Source: Mastigamoeba balamuthi
Taxonomy: Eukaryota > Evosea > Mastigamoebida > Mastigamoebidae
Direction of reading: 5' to 3'
DNA: 64,000 bases
NCBI GenBank assembly: GCA_902651635.1
Contig: CACRSC010000055.1
Span: forward strand, 124,001 to 188,000
Under the pieces are notes generated by a model. That model did no database searches. It worked only from the letters and a program-made list of their open reading frames with translations, and had not been told where the DNA came from. The translations under genes were made by a program, and so were the position numbers. Positions 1 to 11,417 of this stretch are shown one piece after another. How positions within the stretch are numbered: position 1 is the stretch's first letter; each line of letters opens with the position of its first letter.

Positions 1-180
1 TCGCCTCTGAACGGGCAGGTTGGTCAGAAAATCTGGCAGATTCTTTTCCAATTCCCCGCCCTTCTCCTGACCTCGTGGCCGGCGATGGCCACCACGTACA
101 GAGGAATAGGTCCCGGTCGCCTTTTTGGATTTGTGTCCGGCCGAGATACAGCGATCGCCTTGTCTGACCTGTGACGCCAC

Positions 181-210
181 GAGTTGATATTTCCTGCAGA
201 GATATTTTCC
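181..210 (+). promoter_or_regulatory. GATATTTYCC words upstream of CLPTM1
   Basis: GATATTTCC at 186-194 and GATATTTTCC at 201-210 lie 40-65 nt before the CLPTM1 start codon. A T-rich tract ending in tttctttag follows, so this could also be the end of a 5' UTR intron. Similar words precede several other genes here and also occur inside some introns, so a core promoter role is only a guess. Confidence 0.3.
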
Positions 211-249
211 CTTTTTCTTTAGCTGACTCAGAGAGAGGTCACTGATAGG

Positions 250-2800
250 ATGGGTCAGGCGCTCGAGGCAGCGAGGCAGGAGAGGGCGAGACAGATGGCG
301 GCGCAGCCCCAGCGGCCGCCCCCGGGCCCCCTGGCGAAGATCTGGGCCGTCGTGTCGCAGCTGATGGTGTTCTACCTGCTCTTCCAGGGCGCGCGCTACT
401 TCTTCGCCCCCGCGGGCCCCGCAGGAGCCGCCCAGGGGCCGTCGCTCGACGAGCTCGCCATCCGGGCCGCCAAGACGTGCACGTTCGCCTACGGGGACAA
501 CTATGCAAGTCGACATTCTGCACCTTCCCAGCATACACGTCATTTGACGCGTGTCCTCCTGATTTCCTGTTTTCTCGGATTGTATTTTTGGATTCTTTTG
601 TATCTTTGGATATGCTATTGAAGATCTCCTGACATTGAATCGGAATTAATGGCGGTGTTTCTGTGGGATTTCAATTGGGATATGTTGCTGACTCACTTGT
701 ATGACAGCGGCTGATGGTGTTCACCTCGTACGACTACGAGTTCTCGCTCGAGTCAAGCAAGCTTGTCTGGGAGCAAACGTGCGGTTCTCCTCTTATGTCT
801 GTCGCTTATCTCTAATGACTCGCCGGCTGTCTGGTATCCCAGTGGGCTGCGGTACACGTGGGAGGACTCCAACGAGCGTGTTGTGAACATGACGCTCGAC
901 GTCACGCCGGAGCTGCTCGCCAACCGCTCTCTGTACGCGCACGTCTTCGCCATCAAGGGCAGCAAGCCGCCGCGCGTGGGCCTCTATGGCAACCAGGTCT
1001 CGTTTGTCTACAGTGCGTTGGCCGTCGTCGCTCGCCGTCCGCGCCTCCGTTGCTCACACCGGCCCACGCCGTCGTGTGTCTGCAGACCTGACCAAGAACA
1101 TGCCCAAGCCCAAGGTCGTCGAGAAGAAGAACCTCGTCGCCGGCCTGCACGAGCACAAGGACCAGCAACAGCAGAACGCCAGCGAGACTGCCACGACGGC
1201 GCCCAACGAGACGGCGCCGGCGGCCATCGAGGCCAACGCCACGGCTGAGGCGTGGCCGCTGTACTGGAAGCCGCTGCTCGACATCCGCATCATGGGGGAC
1301 GCGTACATCATGCGCCCCTCGGCCACGCCGCAGCAGCTCTACTACCTCTGGAAGGTCAAGGAGGACCGGTGCGACCCCAAGCGAAGCGCCTCCTTCTCTC
1401 GCTGTCTCTCTGACCTCGGTGCCGCGCAGCTACTGGCCCCCGTTCCTGGCCAATGAGTTCTGGCTCAAGTACGAGATGATGATGCCCGTCAACGAGACCC
1501 TCGACAAGCTGCCCCTGGAGATCCGCTTCTCCCCCATCGGGTTCGCTGGCTCCTCGCATGCCCTGTGTTCATTGGGCGCTCCTGTCCCTGACCGTGTCGT
1601 CTCTTCTCTTCCTCGCCAGGTTCACGAAGCTGTCGATCTTCATCCAGACCGAGAGCCAGATGAGGATGCAGATGGCCCTGACGGGCGGCGTCGTCGAGCA
1701 GGAGATGGACGAGCTCAAGAGGATCATCCTGGAGACGAACCCCTGGTTCCTCGGCCTCACGATGCTCGTCTCGACCGTCCACATGTTCTTCGACTTCCTC
1801 GCGTTCAAGAACGGTGCGTGGTGGCCGCTGCCCCGCTGTGTGTGGTTCTGGCTCTGATGGGTGTGCGACGTGTGCAGATATCTCGTTCTGGAAATCCCGC
1901 AAGTCGATGGTCGGACTGTCGGTCAGGACGCTCATCATGGGGTGCGCCATGCAGCTGGTCATCTTCCTCTACCTGCTGGACAACGAGACGTCGTGGATGA
2001 TCCTGATCTCGGCGGGCATCGGGGTGGCCATCGACATGTGGAAGATCACCAAGGCCGTCAAGGTGGGCATCACGAAGAAGTTCGGGTGGCTGCCCTGGAT
2101 CACCATGACCGACCGCGAGAGCTACACCAAGAGCGGCACCAAGGAGTACGACGACAAGGCCATGCGCTACCTCTCGTACATCCTCTACCCGCTCGTCGCC
2201 TGCTACGCCATCTACTCGCTGGCGTACGAGACGCACAAGAGCTGGTACTCGTGGGTCCTCGGCAGCCTCACCGGCGCCGTCTACACCTTCGGTGAGTGCC
2301 GCATAATTCCGGGAAACCAAGAAATGCCGGAGCTGATGTCACGAGATACTCATTTTGCTGACATGTTGCCGGTTGACACGCAGGATTCATCATGATGACG
2401 CCGCAGCTGTTCATCAACTATAAGCTCAAGTCGGTCGCGCACCTGCCGTGGAGGGCGCTCATCTACAAGAGCCTCAACACGTTCATCGACGACCTGTTCG
2501 CGTTCATCATCAAGATGCCCACGCTGCACCGCCTCGCGTGCTTCCGCGACGGTACGATTGCGATTGGGAGGGATGATATTTCTGGATTTGGTTAGTTCTG
2601 ATTCCGGATATGACCGCGCAGATATCGTCTTCCTGATCTACCTGTACCAGCGCTGGATCTACCCCGCGGACAAGACTCGCATGGAGTCGCTGCAGTGGGA
2701 GGACGCAGCCAACGACTTTGCGGACCAGCAGGAGGCCAAGGCGCACCAAAAGCAGCCGGCGGAGGCCCCTGCGAGTGCGCAGGAGAAGAAGACGAACTGA
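250..2800 (+). CDS. CLPTM1: CLPTM1 family multipass membrane protein, nine exons
   Basis: Exons are 250-504, 708-778, 843-1012, 1086-1368, 1430-1540, 1620-1813, 1878-2291, 2384-2551 and 2622-2800, giving 614 residues (human CLPTM1 is about 669). Each junction keeps frame. The second half is the family core: SWYSWVLGSL, MTPQLFINYKLKSVAHLPWR, NTFIDDLFAFIIKMP and YLYQRWIYPADKTR all align with human CLPTM1. An N-terminal hydrophobic segment (residues about 30-55), N-glycosylation sites in the luminal half and later hydrophobic helices fit a multipass ER/plasma membrane protein. The family is linked to receptor trafficking, and CLPTM1L to lipid scrambling in the ER. Intron 1 is GC-AG (TAT|GCAAGT): the GT three bases further on breaks the frame. 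The C-terminus is Lys/Ala/Gln-rich, as in animals. Confidence 0.95.
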
Positions 2801-3100
2801 GCAGCAGCAACAGGGAGCTGTTTTCTCTCTTTTTCCGCACACATCGGGAAAAATCTAGAAAATATAGCGCCGGTTCGCTGCCGAAAAGCTTTTCGTGACG
2901 CAAACTGTGACGTCTTTGCACTGCCGGGCGCCGTTTTGCGCGGGGACTTTTTTCTAGTCCTTTCTTTCTTAGCGGGAGTCTTTCGGCCTGTTATTCCTTG
3001 CGCGCCAGGTTCGCCCCTTCTGCGCCCTCCTCGTCCTCCCCTCCTCCGTCTGCTCCCCGGCGATGGCCTCCTAACCGCGCGCGCCCTCCCGCCGCCCAGA
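2801..3100. other. CLPTM1-RPS29 intergenic spacer
   Basis: 300 nt with no gene. It holds the CLPTM1 3' end, a T/A-rich patch (gggaaaaatctagaaaatat at 2848-2867) and C-rich sequence leading into the RPS29 start. The patch may belong to the RPS29 promoter. Confidence 0.4.
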
Positions 3101-3546
3101 ATGGGTCACGAGAAGCAGTGGCACTCGCACCCCCACAACTACGGCCCCGGCAGCCGCCAGTGGTACGCCCCACGCCTCTCCTGCCCCTCCCCGCGCGCTG
3201 CTGGTCCTCCGCCTCTCCTCCCCCCCCTGTCTGCTCGCCGTTGCGCGCGCGGGCTGCAGCGGGGTGTTGGGGATCCCCGGGGGGTGGCGGAGATATGTGG
3301 ACTGGGGACTGGGTGGGCGCTGTACTGACGCCGGGCCCTCTCGTCCCACAGCCGCGTGTGCATGAACCACAAGGCGCTGATCCGCAAGTACGGCCTCGAC
3401 ATCTGCCGTCGCTGCTTCCGCGAGAAGGCCGCCGCCATCGGGTTCATGAAGGCACGACGCGTCCTGCCCCCCTCTCTTCCCCCCATGTCGCCTGCCGCGA
3501 GCAATTGTGCTGACGTGTGCGCCACGTGAACGCACAGATCATCTAA
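3101..3546 (+). CDS. RPS29: 40S ribosomal protein S29 (uS14)
   Basis: Three exons, 3101-3162, 3352-3451 and 3538-3546, give 56 residues, exactly the human length. The product starts [20 protein letters not shown] and carries the zinc ribbon C21-x2-C24 ... C39-x2-C42 (CRVC and CRRC), then IGFMKII at the end. uS14 sits in the head of the small ribosomal subunit near the decoding centre. Intron 2 is modelled as GC-AG (AAG|GCACGA). A GT nine bases downstream would also keep frame and add three residues, but the GC choice restores the family length. The last coding exon is only two codons plus the stop. Confidence 0.96.
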
Positions 3547-4252
3547 AGAGGATGACGCCGTTGTCGACGACAAGCCACATCGCGTTGTTTGCTGCGCCGA
3601 TATGGGAAGGAGGACCCCCTGAGGAGCTAAGCCGCGCTTGAATCCCACGCAGTCCCCCAAAAGACCAAATAGATCACATGCGGACTCCCCGTTCCCATCT
3701 CTCTGTGCTTCCTTTCTTGTCTTCATGTCGCCTGTCGCTTCGCGTCTGCTATCTTGCTGGCCGAGCACTTGGACCCAGCACAGCCTCCACCACCAACGGA
3801 GCGAAGGCGAAACAAGGGCAGCGGGTAAATTTCCCGTGCACTGGAAGAGTGACGGGCCAATTTAATGTGACGTTCTCCGACCGCAATCTCGCCGTAAATG
3901 AGTTTTCTTGCGTCATGCCACGTCGCGATGACGTGATCGCATGCGTGTCAGTGGCCTGGGGGAGAGTTTTCCTTCCCCATGGGTATACTCGCACAGTACA
4001 CTTCTCCAACGACACACTCACGGACGTGCAAGCGCCACATGCTGGCCCAAGGTGAGGGTCAGATCCGGGGAACAGTGCAACACAGCGACCAGACAGGGGA
4101 GGGGGCTCCTTGCCGAGGCCTCAAGCGGGGCCAAACGTCGTACTTATTAACTGACTCTGGGGAGATGGCGGGGTGTCGTGCAGCACACAAGCCAGAGAGG
4201 GGGGAGAGCGACAACACCACGGCAGCGCAGAGCGCCCACCAGCGCAGCCTCT
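3547..4252. other. Intergenic, RPS29 to ATIC 3' ends
   Basis: About 700 nt between convergent genes. No convincing reading frame, RNA gene or repeat was seen. Short frames here have no family resemblance and atypical composition. Confidence 0.5.
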
Positions 4253-5939
4253 CTAGTGGCGGAACACGCGCTTGCCGCAGTGGACGAGGGTGACGCCGAG
4301 GCGGTCGGCGGCGGCGATGACGTCCTTGTCGCGCATGGAGCCGCCGGGGGTCATGATGGCCTTGGCGCCGGCCTTGACCGCCTCCTCGAGGCCGTCGGGG
4401 AAGGGGAAGAAGCTGTCGGTGCCCATGACGCTGCCGGCCATCAGCGCCTGGTGGCCGCAGTCGGCTGCGCGCTGGGCGGCGAGCCTGACGACGTGCACGC
4501 GGCTCTGCTGGCCCGTGCCGACGCCCAGCGTCCAGCAGCCCGTCTCGTAGAGGCCCACGAAGACGGCCGAGTTGCTCTTGGCCCACTTGCTGCAGCGGTA
4601 GGCGAACGTCAGCGCGACCTTCTCGGCGTCGTCGGCGGGCTTGCGGGCCGAGACCACGTCGAACTTGGGCGTCAGCGGCCCGCAGTCGGGGTCCTGCGCG
4701 AGGACGCCGCCCAGGACGCCGCGCAGCTCGGGGCGCGCGAAGAGACGCTCGCGCGGGGCGTTGAGCAGCGCCGCCGAGCGCAGGACGCGCAGGTCGCGCT
4801 TGCCGCAGAGGATCGCCAGGGCCTCGGGCTCGTAGTCGGGCGCGACGATGACCTCGATGAAGAACTTCTTCTCGGTGATGAGGAAGCGCGCCGTCGCGGC
4901 CTCGACCGTGCGGTTGAACCCCCAGATGCCGCCGAACGCGCTCAGGCTGTCCGTCTCGAGCGCGTGCGCCACGGCCTCGCGCTGCGACGAGCGGTCCAGC
5001 GCCACGCCGCAGGGCGTCGCGTGCTTGAGGATCGTCACGAACTGGCCCTCGGCCCCGGCCTCCTCGGCAAAGTCGAGCACCATGCCCACCGCCGCGTCCA
5101 CGTCCAGCCAGTTGTTGTACGAGACCTCCTTCCCGTGCAGGATCTACGCGCGGAGGTCAGGCGTTGGGGGGCGGGGAGGCAATGCGGGGGCGTACCTCGA
5201 GCTCGGGGACGCCGGGGACGGGGGCGCCCATGTCGGCGTAGACGGCGGCGCGCTGGTCCCAGTTCTCGCCGTAGCGGCAGCGCTGGACGCGGCGGAAGCA
5301 GCGGACCATGACGCTGGGGAAGGCCTTCTCGTCGATGGGCTTGTCGGCGGCGGCGACGGCGGCGCCCTCGGCGGCCGGGGCGGCGGCGGCGGCAGCGGGG
5401 CCCTCGCACATCCACGAGGCGATGGCCGCGTCGTAGCGCGCAGTCGTCATGAACGCGTCGCGCGAGAGCTGGGCGCGCGTCGCGCGGCTCAGCGCGCCCT
5501 TGCGCTCGCGCATCTCCGCCAGCACGGCGCCGTAGCGCGCGGGGTCGACGACGACGGCGACGTCAGCAAACGACTGATGGGGGGGAGGGAACGAAGAGGG
5601 GAAAAAGGCGGTCGCAGTCAGCACCCGAAGCCCAAAACGAAAACCCCGGGACACGCGGCGCGCCGAGGGGCTGCGCGAGGCCCGCACGGGACGCGGGAGG
5701 GGGCGCCGGAGGGAAGCCGAAAGGGGCGCGCGGGCGCGGGGAGGCGGCGTGCCTTGGCGCTGGCGCGGATCATAGCGGGGCCGCCGATGTCGATCATCTC
5801 GACGACGTCCTGCTCGGCGGCGTCGGGGCGGGCGGCGGCGGCCTCGAAGGCGTAGAGGTTGCAGACGACGAGGTCGATGGGCTCGATGCCGTGCTGCTGG
5901 GCGCAGGCGACGTCGTCGGCGCGCGAGCGGCGCATCAGG

Positions 5940-5977
<38 letters not shown>

Positions 5978-6193
5978 CCCGTCGAACATCTCCGGGGCGC
6001 CCGTGTAGTCCTCGACCCTCTGGAACGGCACGCCGGCCTCGGCGAGCGCCTTGGCGGTGCCGCCCGTGCTGAGCAGCTGCACGCCGAACTCGCCCGCCAG
6101 CGCGCGGCAGAGGTCGACGACGCCGTCCTTGTTGAACACGCTCACCAGCGCGCGGCGGATGGTCACGGCTCCACAGTCAGCAGCAGCGGACAT
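4253..6193 (-). CDS. ATIC: Bifunctional AICAR transformylase / IMP cyclohydrolase (PurH type)
   Basis: Catalyses the last two steps of IMP synthesis. Exons on the minus strand are 6193-5753, 5573-5196 and 5143-4253, giving 569 residues. Residues 1-140 are the MGS-like cyclohydrolase domain ([52 protein letters not shown]). The rest is the transformylase domain with the catalytic Lys-His in [12 protein letters not shown], then [28 protein letters not shown] and [15 protein letters not shown]. Sequence and length match bacterial PurH better than animal ATIC ([11 protein letters not shown], ending KRVFRH). The usual ENPHQ motif reads ENWDQ. Intron 1 is GC-AG (AAG|GCACGC, no GT nearby). The introns show it is a eukaryotic gene; bacterial transfer is an inference. 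Confidence 0.95.
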
Positions 6194-7352
6194 GGTCTCA
6201 GAGTGGCAAGGGGGGTATGCGAGCTATGCGAGCTTGCTGGTTTGTTGTGGGTCTGTTGACGAGGTGCGAAACCGCCCGGGGGCACGCGGAGATGCGTTCC
6301 TAGCGCCTTCTCACCAATTTACATCACCAGATGACGCACCGAATTCTGTCTTTCCAAACACCGGGTCCACGCGGTCAGTCAGTCCCCCCAGTCCTCCCTC
6401 CTCCGTGGGCGCCCAGGGGGACAGCCGTGTCGCCCTCACCGGAGTAACCGCATAGCGAGCCCGGAAGGGCGTCTGCGTCGCCGTCGTCGCTCGCGTGCTC
6501 GCTGAGACGCACTGCTCGGCAGCTCCCTGAGATGACGAGCGCACGGCGAGGCAGCAGCACGGACTGGGTGGCAGAGGGTGTGCCCACAGGGGGTTGGCGG
6601 CCTCGTGGGGTGTGGACACGGCGGCGCTGGTGAGCGCTCTGGGCCGAGCACACTTGGGCGGAGTGTCAGCGGCGAGCCCGCCCAGTGTGAAGCCGTTCCA
6701 GTCCCCCTTGTTTGGCCCTCGAGGACCTCCCCGAACTTGACCGCCGTCTCGCACGCCATCGCCCACATGGTGGGGGCCCTGGCCTACGGTGTTGTACAGC
6801 GCATGACACTGCAGAGTGTGGCGGTCGGTGCAGCCCTTCAATGATGTAACCACCACGCCTGCCGCTAGTGGAAGAGGATGTCGAGGCCTCTGCCATAAGT
6901 CGAGCGACGGTCCTCCTGGGAAACAGCTCCCGAGAAACCGTGTCTCAGTGAACACCATCGGCGTATGGTCTCCTGCTTGCGGCTAGCTCCCGACGTTGTG
7001 CTGGAGCAGAAGCGTCATGCTCTGATACTCGCACTGCCACACACTCAGCTTCTGTCCTGTTGTCACTCGTGACACAGACTAAAGAGAGCTATGGTTACAA
7101 GTGCATGGGCAACGAGCAGCTATGTTCGTTCCTCCTGCATAGAACGGCCAGCACTGTCATGTGCAGAGTGGGCGTTGCTGACAACACTGTCATCATAACA
7201 CGTTTCTACGAGGAAAATCTACCTGATTCAGCAAGGCTGAAATGTAATGAGCCACACACCCCAGTCTTTCCATGTGCAGAAAAATTGCAAAAAGTAGTGA
7301 AGTGTCGGATGTGGCACAAGGGCTTGGACTTCCAGCCTGATAGAGAAAAATT
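6194..7352. other. Intergenic region between ATIC and tRNA-Gln
   Basis: About 1.15 kb of mixed composition. Open frames are short, mutually overlapping and show no recognisable domain. It includes the ATIC promoter at its left edge. Nothing else can be supported. Confidence 0.5.
7345..7352 (-). terminator. Pol III T-run after tRNA-Gln
   Basis: The minus strand reads AAATTTTT directly after the tRNA 3' end, a normal RNA polymerase III stop. Confidence 0.7.
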
Positions 7353-7424
7353 TGGTCCCGCTCAGATTCGAACTGAGATCAAGAGATCCAGAGTCTCCTA
7401 TACTAACCCTTATACTACGGAACC
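7353..7424 (-). tRNA. tRNA-Gln (anticodon CUG)
   Basis: The reverse strand folds into a 72-nt cloverleaf. The acceptor stem is GGTTCCG paired with CGGGACC (one G-U), discriminator A. The D arm has a 3-bp stem and GGGTTAG in the loop. The anticodon stem is GGAGA/TCTCT with loop CTCTGGA, giving anticodon CUG. The T arm is CTCAG TTCGAAT CTGAG. The GGTTCC start and CUCUG loop match eukaryotic tRNA-Gln. There is no encoded CCA and no intron. A TTTTT Pol III stop follows at once (7345-7349). Confidence 0.93.
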
Positions 7425-8057
7425 TGTTCACAGAATTTGCTGATTCATTTCAGAAACAGCATAAGAGCACAAATATTGTTGATCTGAACTGTAAATGATA
7501 ACAGACAGTGAATTAGTAAGATTGCTTGACTGGTTCTCTGTTGTTCATACGTAAAAATACACTGTATTTGCACATAACATGTGAAGTAGATTCTTACACA
7601 GAAGAAAATGAATAAGTTTTGACTTGTAAGAAATTGGTCTGCACTCATAAGAATGAGTGTGCTGACCATTAACAGGGCATAATTACCACTCTGCTTCGGC
7701 AAAAAAAAAGAGTCTGTTTAATTGCAGAGAGAAAAAGAAAATTGTGATCATTACTGTTCAGTTTGTCTTATTGTATTAGATTCTTGGAATCGAAATATGA
7801 GTATCAAAATGGGCAACTTAATGAGAGTATTTGAAGCATCTCTACAAATTTGCCTAACACTGTGAGAAAACGATGATAATCACACACTCTGGGACTGTTA
7901 AGAGACTTGACAGAGCCATAAATACGATATGTTAGACAATAGGTCTTATTCAGCCTCTTTCTCTTGTGCTTTGTGTAAGTGATTTTGTAGTTATTAATTG
8001 TCTTACTGGTCTAAAGATAAAATTGTCTGAAGGCATCACCCTGGCCCTAATCCCCCT

Positions 8058-8131
8058 GGAGGGTTCTTTTAGCTCTGTAGTTCTGTAGAGGCAGCACTCT
8101 TAACAGAACTACAGAGCTAAAGGAACCCCTC
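8058..8131. repeat. 29-bp inverted repeat forming a hairpin
   Basis: Left arm 8058-8086 and right arm 8103-8131 are near-perfect reverse complements, with a 16-nt loop. The inner 19 bp (TTTAGCTCTGTAGTTCTGT) pair perfectly. It may be the remnant of a miniature inverted-repeat element or a structured transcript. Confidence 0.8.
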
Positions 8132-8469
8132 AGAGGTGTCTACAAAAAGTTGATGCCTTTCTTATTTATCATTATTTTGCAAAATCACAGTAGTACCAAG
8201 CTCGTGAACCACCCAGCTGCTTATTACCTCGCTGCTAAAGGTCAAGGGCATCACTGTGTGTTAAGGTACTCAGAATCACTCTCTATGCAACAGTGAAACT
8301 ATTATTAACCTTTTCCCATATAATCACAAGTTGTTTCACACTGCATTTCTGTGTGAAAAACAGCAAAAGTAACTTCAAAATGAACTGAATAGGCAGATAT
8401 TTCTACAAAAGATCCGAATCCACATTTTATTCATTTATCAATTGAGTGGGTAGAGTTCTGATCATTAAT

Positions 8470-9060
8470 ACAGGGTGTAGATACCATTGGCCATTTTCAC
8501 CTCCTGCAAATGTGAAGACATGATCCAATCACTCTCTTAGTATACTTCACAGAAAGTGACTTCCATTCTTTACAAATGGAACGAAATAATTCCTTGATAT
8601 TTATGGGATTCCTAAGAATTACATGCACGTGATTTAAGTTGTCTTCAAACGTTTTCAATAGGGTTGAGATCTGGACTGTAGACTGTTCACCAAAGATAAC
8701 TGAGAAACAGTCTCAACAATTTTGCTTAGCTGCATACTAAACCTTTCGAAAAAAGCAGTTCTGTTAGTTATCTAGATTTAGGGCAGTGGCCAAAGAATGT
8801 GAACAATTAAGTACTTTCCTCTGATTCAAGGGTAATTAGTTCTGCCTATGTCTTTTGTGACATTTGACCTCCCACTTAGAACCTAAAATGATAACTCATA
8901 AATAATGCAAGAATCCTCATTTTGCCCGAGACAGTCTTGTTCTGTAGATGTATAAAGACCTTCTCGGGGTACAATAGGAAGATTCATCTGGGATCACAAC
9001 TCTACTTTTCCCTGCAGAGACATGACAGCTGGTATCCATTGAAAACTCAACAGTAAATGG
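8470..9060 (-). mobile_element. Decayed Tc1/mariner transposase
   Basis: On the minus strand the conceptual translation contains VYSPDLNPIENV followed by a stop and RQLKSR, the hallmark SPDLNPIENVW block of Tc1/mariner transposases. Downstream comes KEWKSLSVKY, matching the C-terminal EW..LP..Y region. Upstream lies VVIPDESSY, matching the catalytic DES block. Stops and frame changes interrupt all parts, so this is a dead copy. Its ends were not found. Confidence 0.7.
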
Positions 9061-11417
9061 GCTTTGGTATTTAATATCAAGAAGAAATGTCTCTTGATTC
9101 TTCTATGACTTTCCCGGAATCTGATAGGGAATATTTCTACTGGATTTGTTCAAAATCTGCTCTTTAAGCAATATCTCTGTGCCATTCTCTTCTTTTTTCT
9201 TCTAACTACTGCCAACCAATTTGCTATATCACGTTCAACAATTTATACATACATTGGTCTCTGAAATTAGAATTTTTGCCTTCATTTTGGGTGAAACCAA
9301 AATAACTGATACATCACTTTCTAAAGGTCATCTTCCTGGGAAATGACTGTAAACACCATTTTGGGACTTGGTTGTATGAATTCACAGGGGGGATCTACAA
9401 GGGGATCGTCATTTCTGTATGTTTCCATTTTGGGTAGCTTCATTTTCAGGGTAGACAGCCTTTTAGAGAACGCCACATTTTAGTGAGAGATAAACAAGAC
9501 TGTTGACTGAATCAGTCTGTATTAGTTATTACTGTTTTACATTCAGTGTAAGAGCATTATTATGCAAAATAAAAAATACAGCAAATAATCAGAATTATGA
9601 ACAATGTGAACAATGAAACACAGTTTGTTACTGTAAACAACAGATTGTACTACTTATTCATTTTTACACATTTCTGATTAAGCTGCTTACCAGTTAACTA
9701 TGTACATAGCTTTCTGTTTTGATCTGTGTGAAATTGTTTCTTTGATTATCTGCATAGAGCACATTCTGATTTTATTGTCATTTCTGAAGAAAGACTACAC
9801 AGACAAGATAACAATTACTGCATATTCAAATTCCTAGAACTAAAGTGCAAGGAAATCAATGTGATACTACTCTTAAGATTCAAAATACTCTTTTCAAACC
9901 ATTTCCTCACTGGTAGTGGAATGGGTGACAACTGTTTTTTCTTTCTTCTTTCTTAAGATTCAAAATTTCAGTGGAACTAGCTGCTCTGATACTGTAAGAA
10001 ACAAAACTTTCTCTTATTATAGTCTAAAAAGATGCAAGTATAGTATTCTTTGTAAATTAATTCAGACTCGTATATAACTAGGGATGCAGTTTTCGAAAAC
10101 CTTATAGTAAATATATTCATTTTTTTCAATTCTGTCAGTATTATCTATAAAGAAAACAACCACACCCAGAGAAATGACCCACTTTGCCACCTACTAGGTG
10201 AATTCTGTATGAATGAATCAACAAAGAAATATCCTGCAACCTTCCTGATACTGTAAAGAAAAGCTGGAGTCTATCATTATCAAACTGATAGTATTCAGAT
10301 CTGGCTGTATCTGGTTGTCTCTTAGGCTCTTAATGTGCTAATGTATTGTTATTAAGACCACAATGCTATTGAACATCAAAGCTCTAAGAACCTAGCAGGT
10401 ATAAATAGTAATATCAAAGGAATCAGTACTGATTATTACAGAATCTGCTCAGAAAGAAATCATCAACATATACTCAAAGAATCAGACAGCATTACTAGAA
10501 TAATCATTATATATTTAACTTGAATTTTATATTACTTATTCTCAAAGAACCTAAGAAACTGTACAGACTGTTGAAAAGAGAATTGCATTGATTAACAACA
10601 TACAAATTCTATCTAATGTTTGCTTCAATGCAGAAGTAATGCTTAGATATTTTCGTATTTGAAGCCAACATCACAAAAGTGCACTGATCTTGAAGACATA
10701 CAACAAATTAAGTTTCAGAGGGTCTTCTTGCGGCTGTCATTAGTTTCATCTTACAGACAAGTCCAAGAATGACCTGTGCCAATCGACTTTCTGGATCTTA
10801 ATTGTAATGTAGCAATGCACTGTCTGTCTTTCTACTCCGGTATGAGTTATACTAATGTACTCATGTATGTTTCAAATTCATTCAGAGTTTATTTCTTCAG
10901 AGATCTTCCCATGAATTCAATAACAAATGGCTTCAGATAGCAGCTTGGGGCCCCTCAGATTGCAGTTGTAGCCGATCCAGCTAACACTTTCTGTTTCCAA
11001 AGCAATGAGATGCTCTTATGGTTGAAACACTGAAAGCAAGAAAGGCAATTTAAACTGTTACAAGCCACTTTTTGTTCCTTATCTGACTGCAGCAAAAATA
11101 CTACTTACTTTCATTTCCCAAATTTATGCTCGTTGACTATGTACCCCGCCACTTAAGAGTCTCGTGATAAATTCTTTCTCCATAAAAGATTTGTTTGTTG
11201 GTTCCAAGATAATGGAAAAATACAGATTGCTTTTTCCAACAAGGGATTGTTGAAAGGGACCATTTTGCCACACACAGACAAATAGTAGTAAGCTATGCAA
11301 AAGAGGCTCTTCATTCGGGATCAGATGTGCTGCCAAAGGGGGAAATATGATCACGAGAAACATCCAGAAGATGCTTGCTCACTGTGATGGATGGTGCGCC
11401 CATGAGGCAGGGGAAGG

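Larger units (their letters stand above)
7425..11417. other. AT-rich gene-free block with transposon relics
   Basis: About 4 kb, much richer in A+T than the genes around it and with no long reading frame on either strand. It contains a decayed Tc1/mariner transposase (about 8470-9060) and a 29-bp inverted repeat (8058-8131). The remainder shows only scattered A/T tracts. It looks like old, unconstrained transposon-derived sequence. Confidence 0.55.

Noticed and set aside
4178-5311. Long plus-strand open frames opposite ATIC
   Set aside because: GC-rich antisense shadows of the ATIC exons without domain content.
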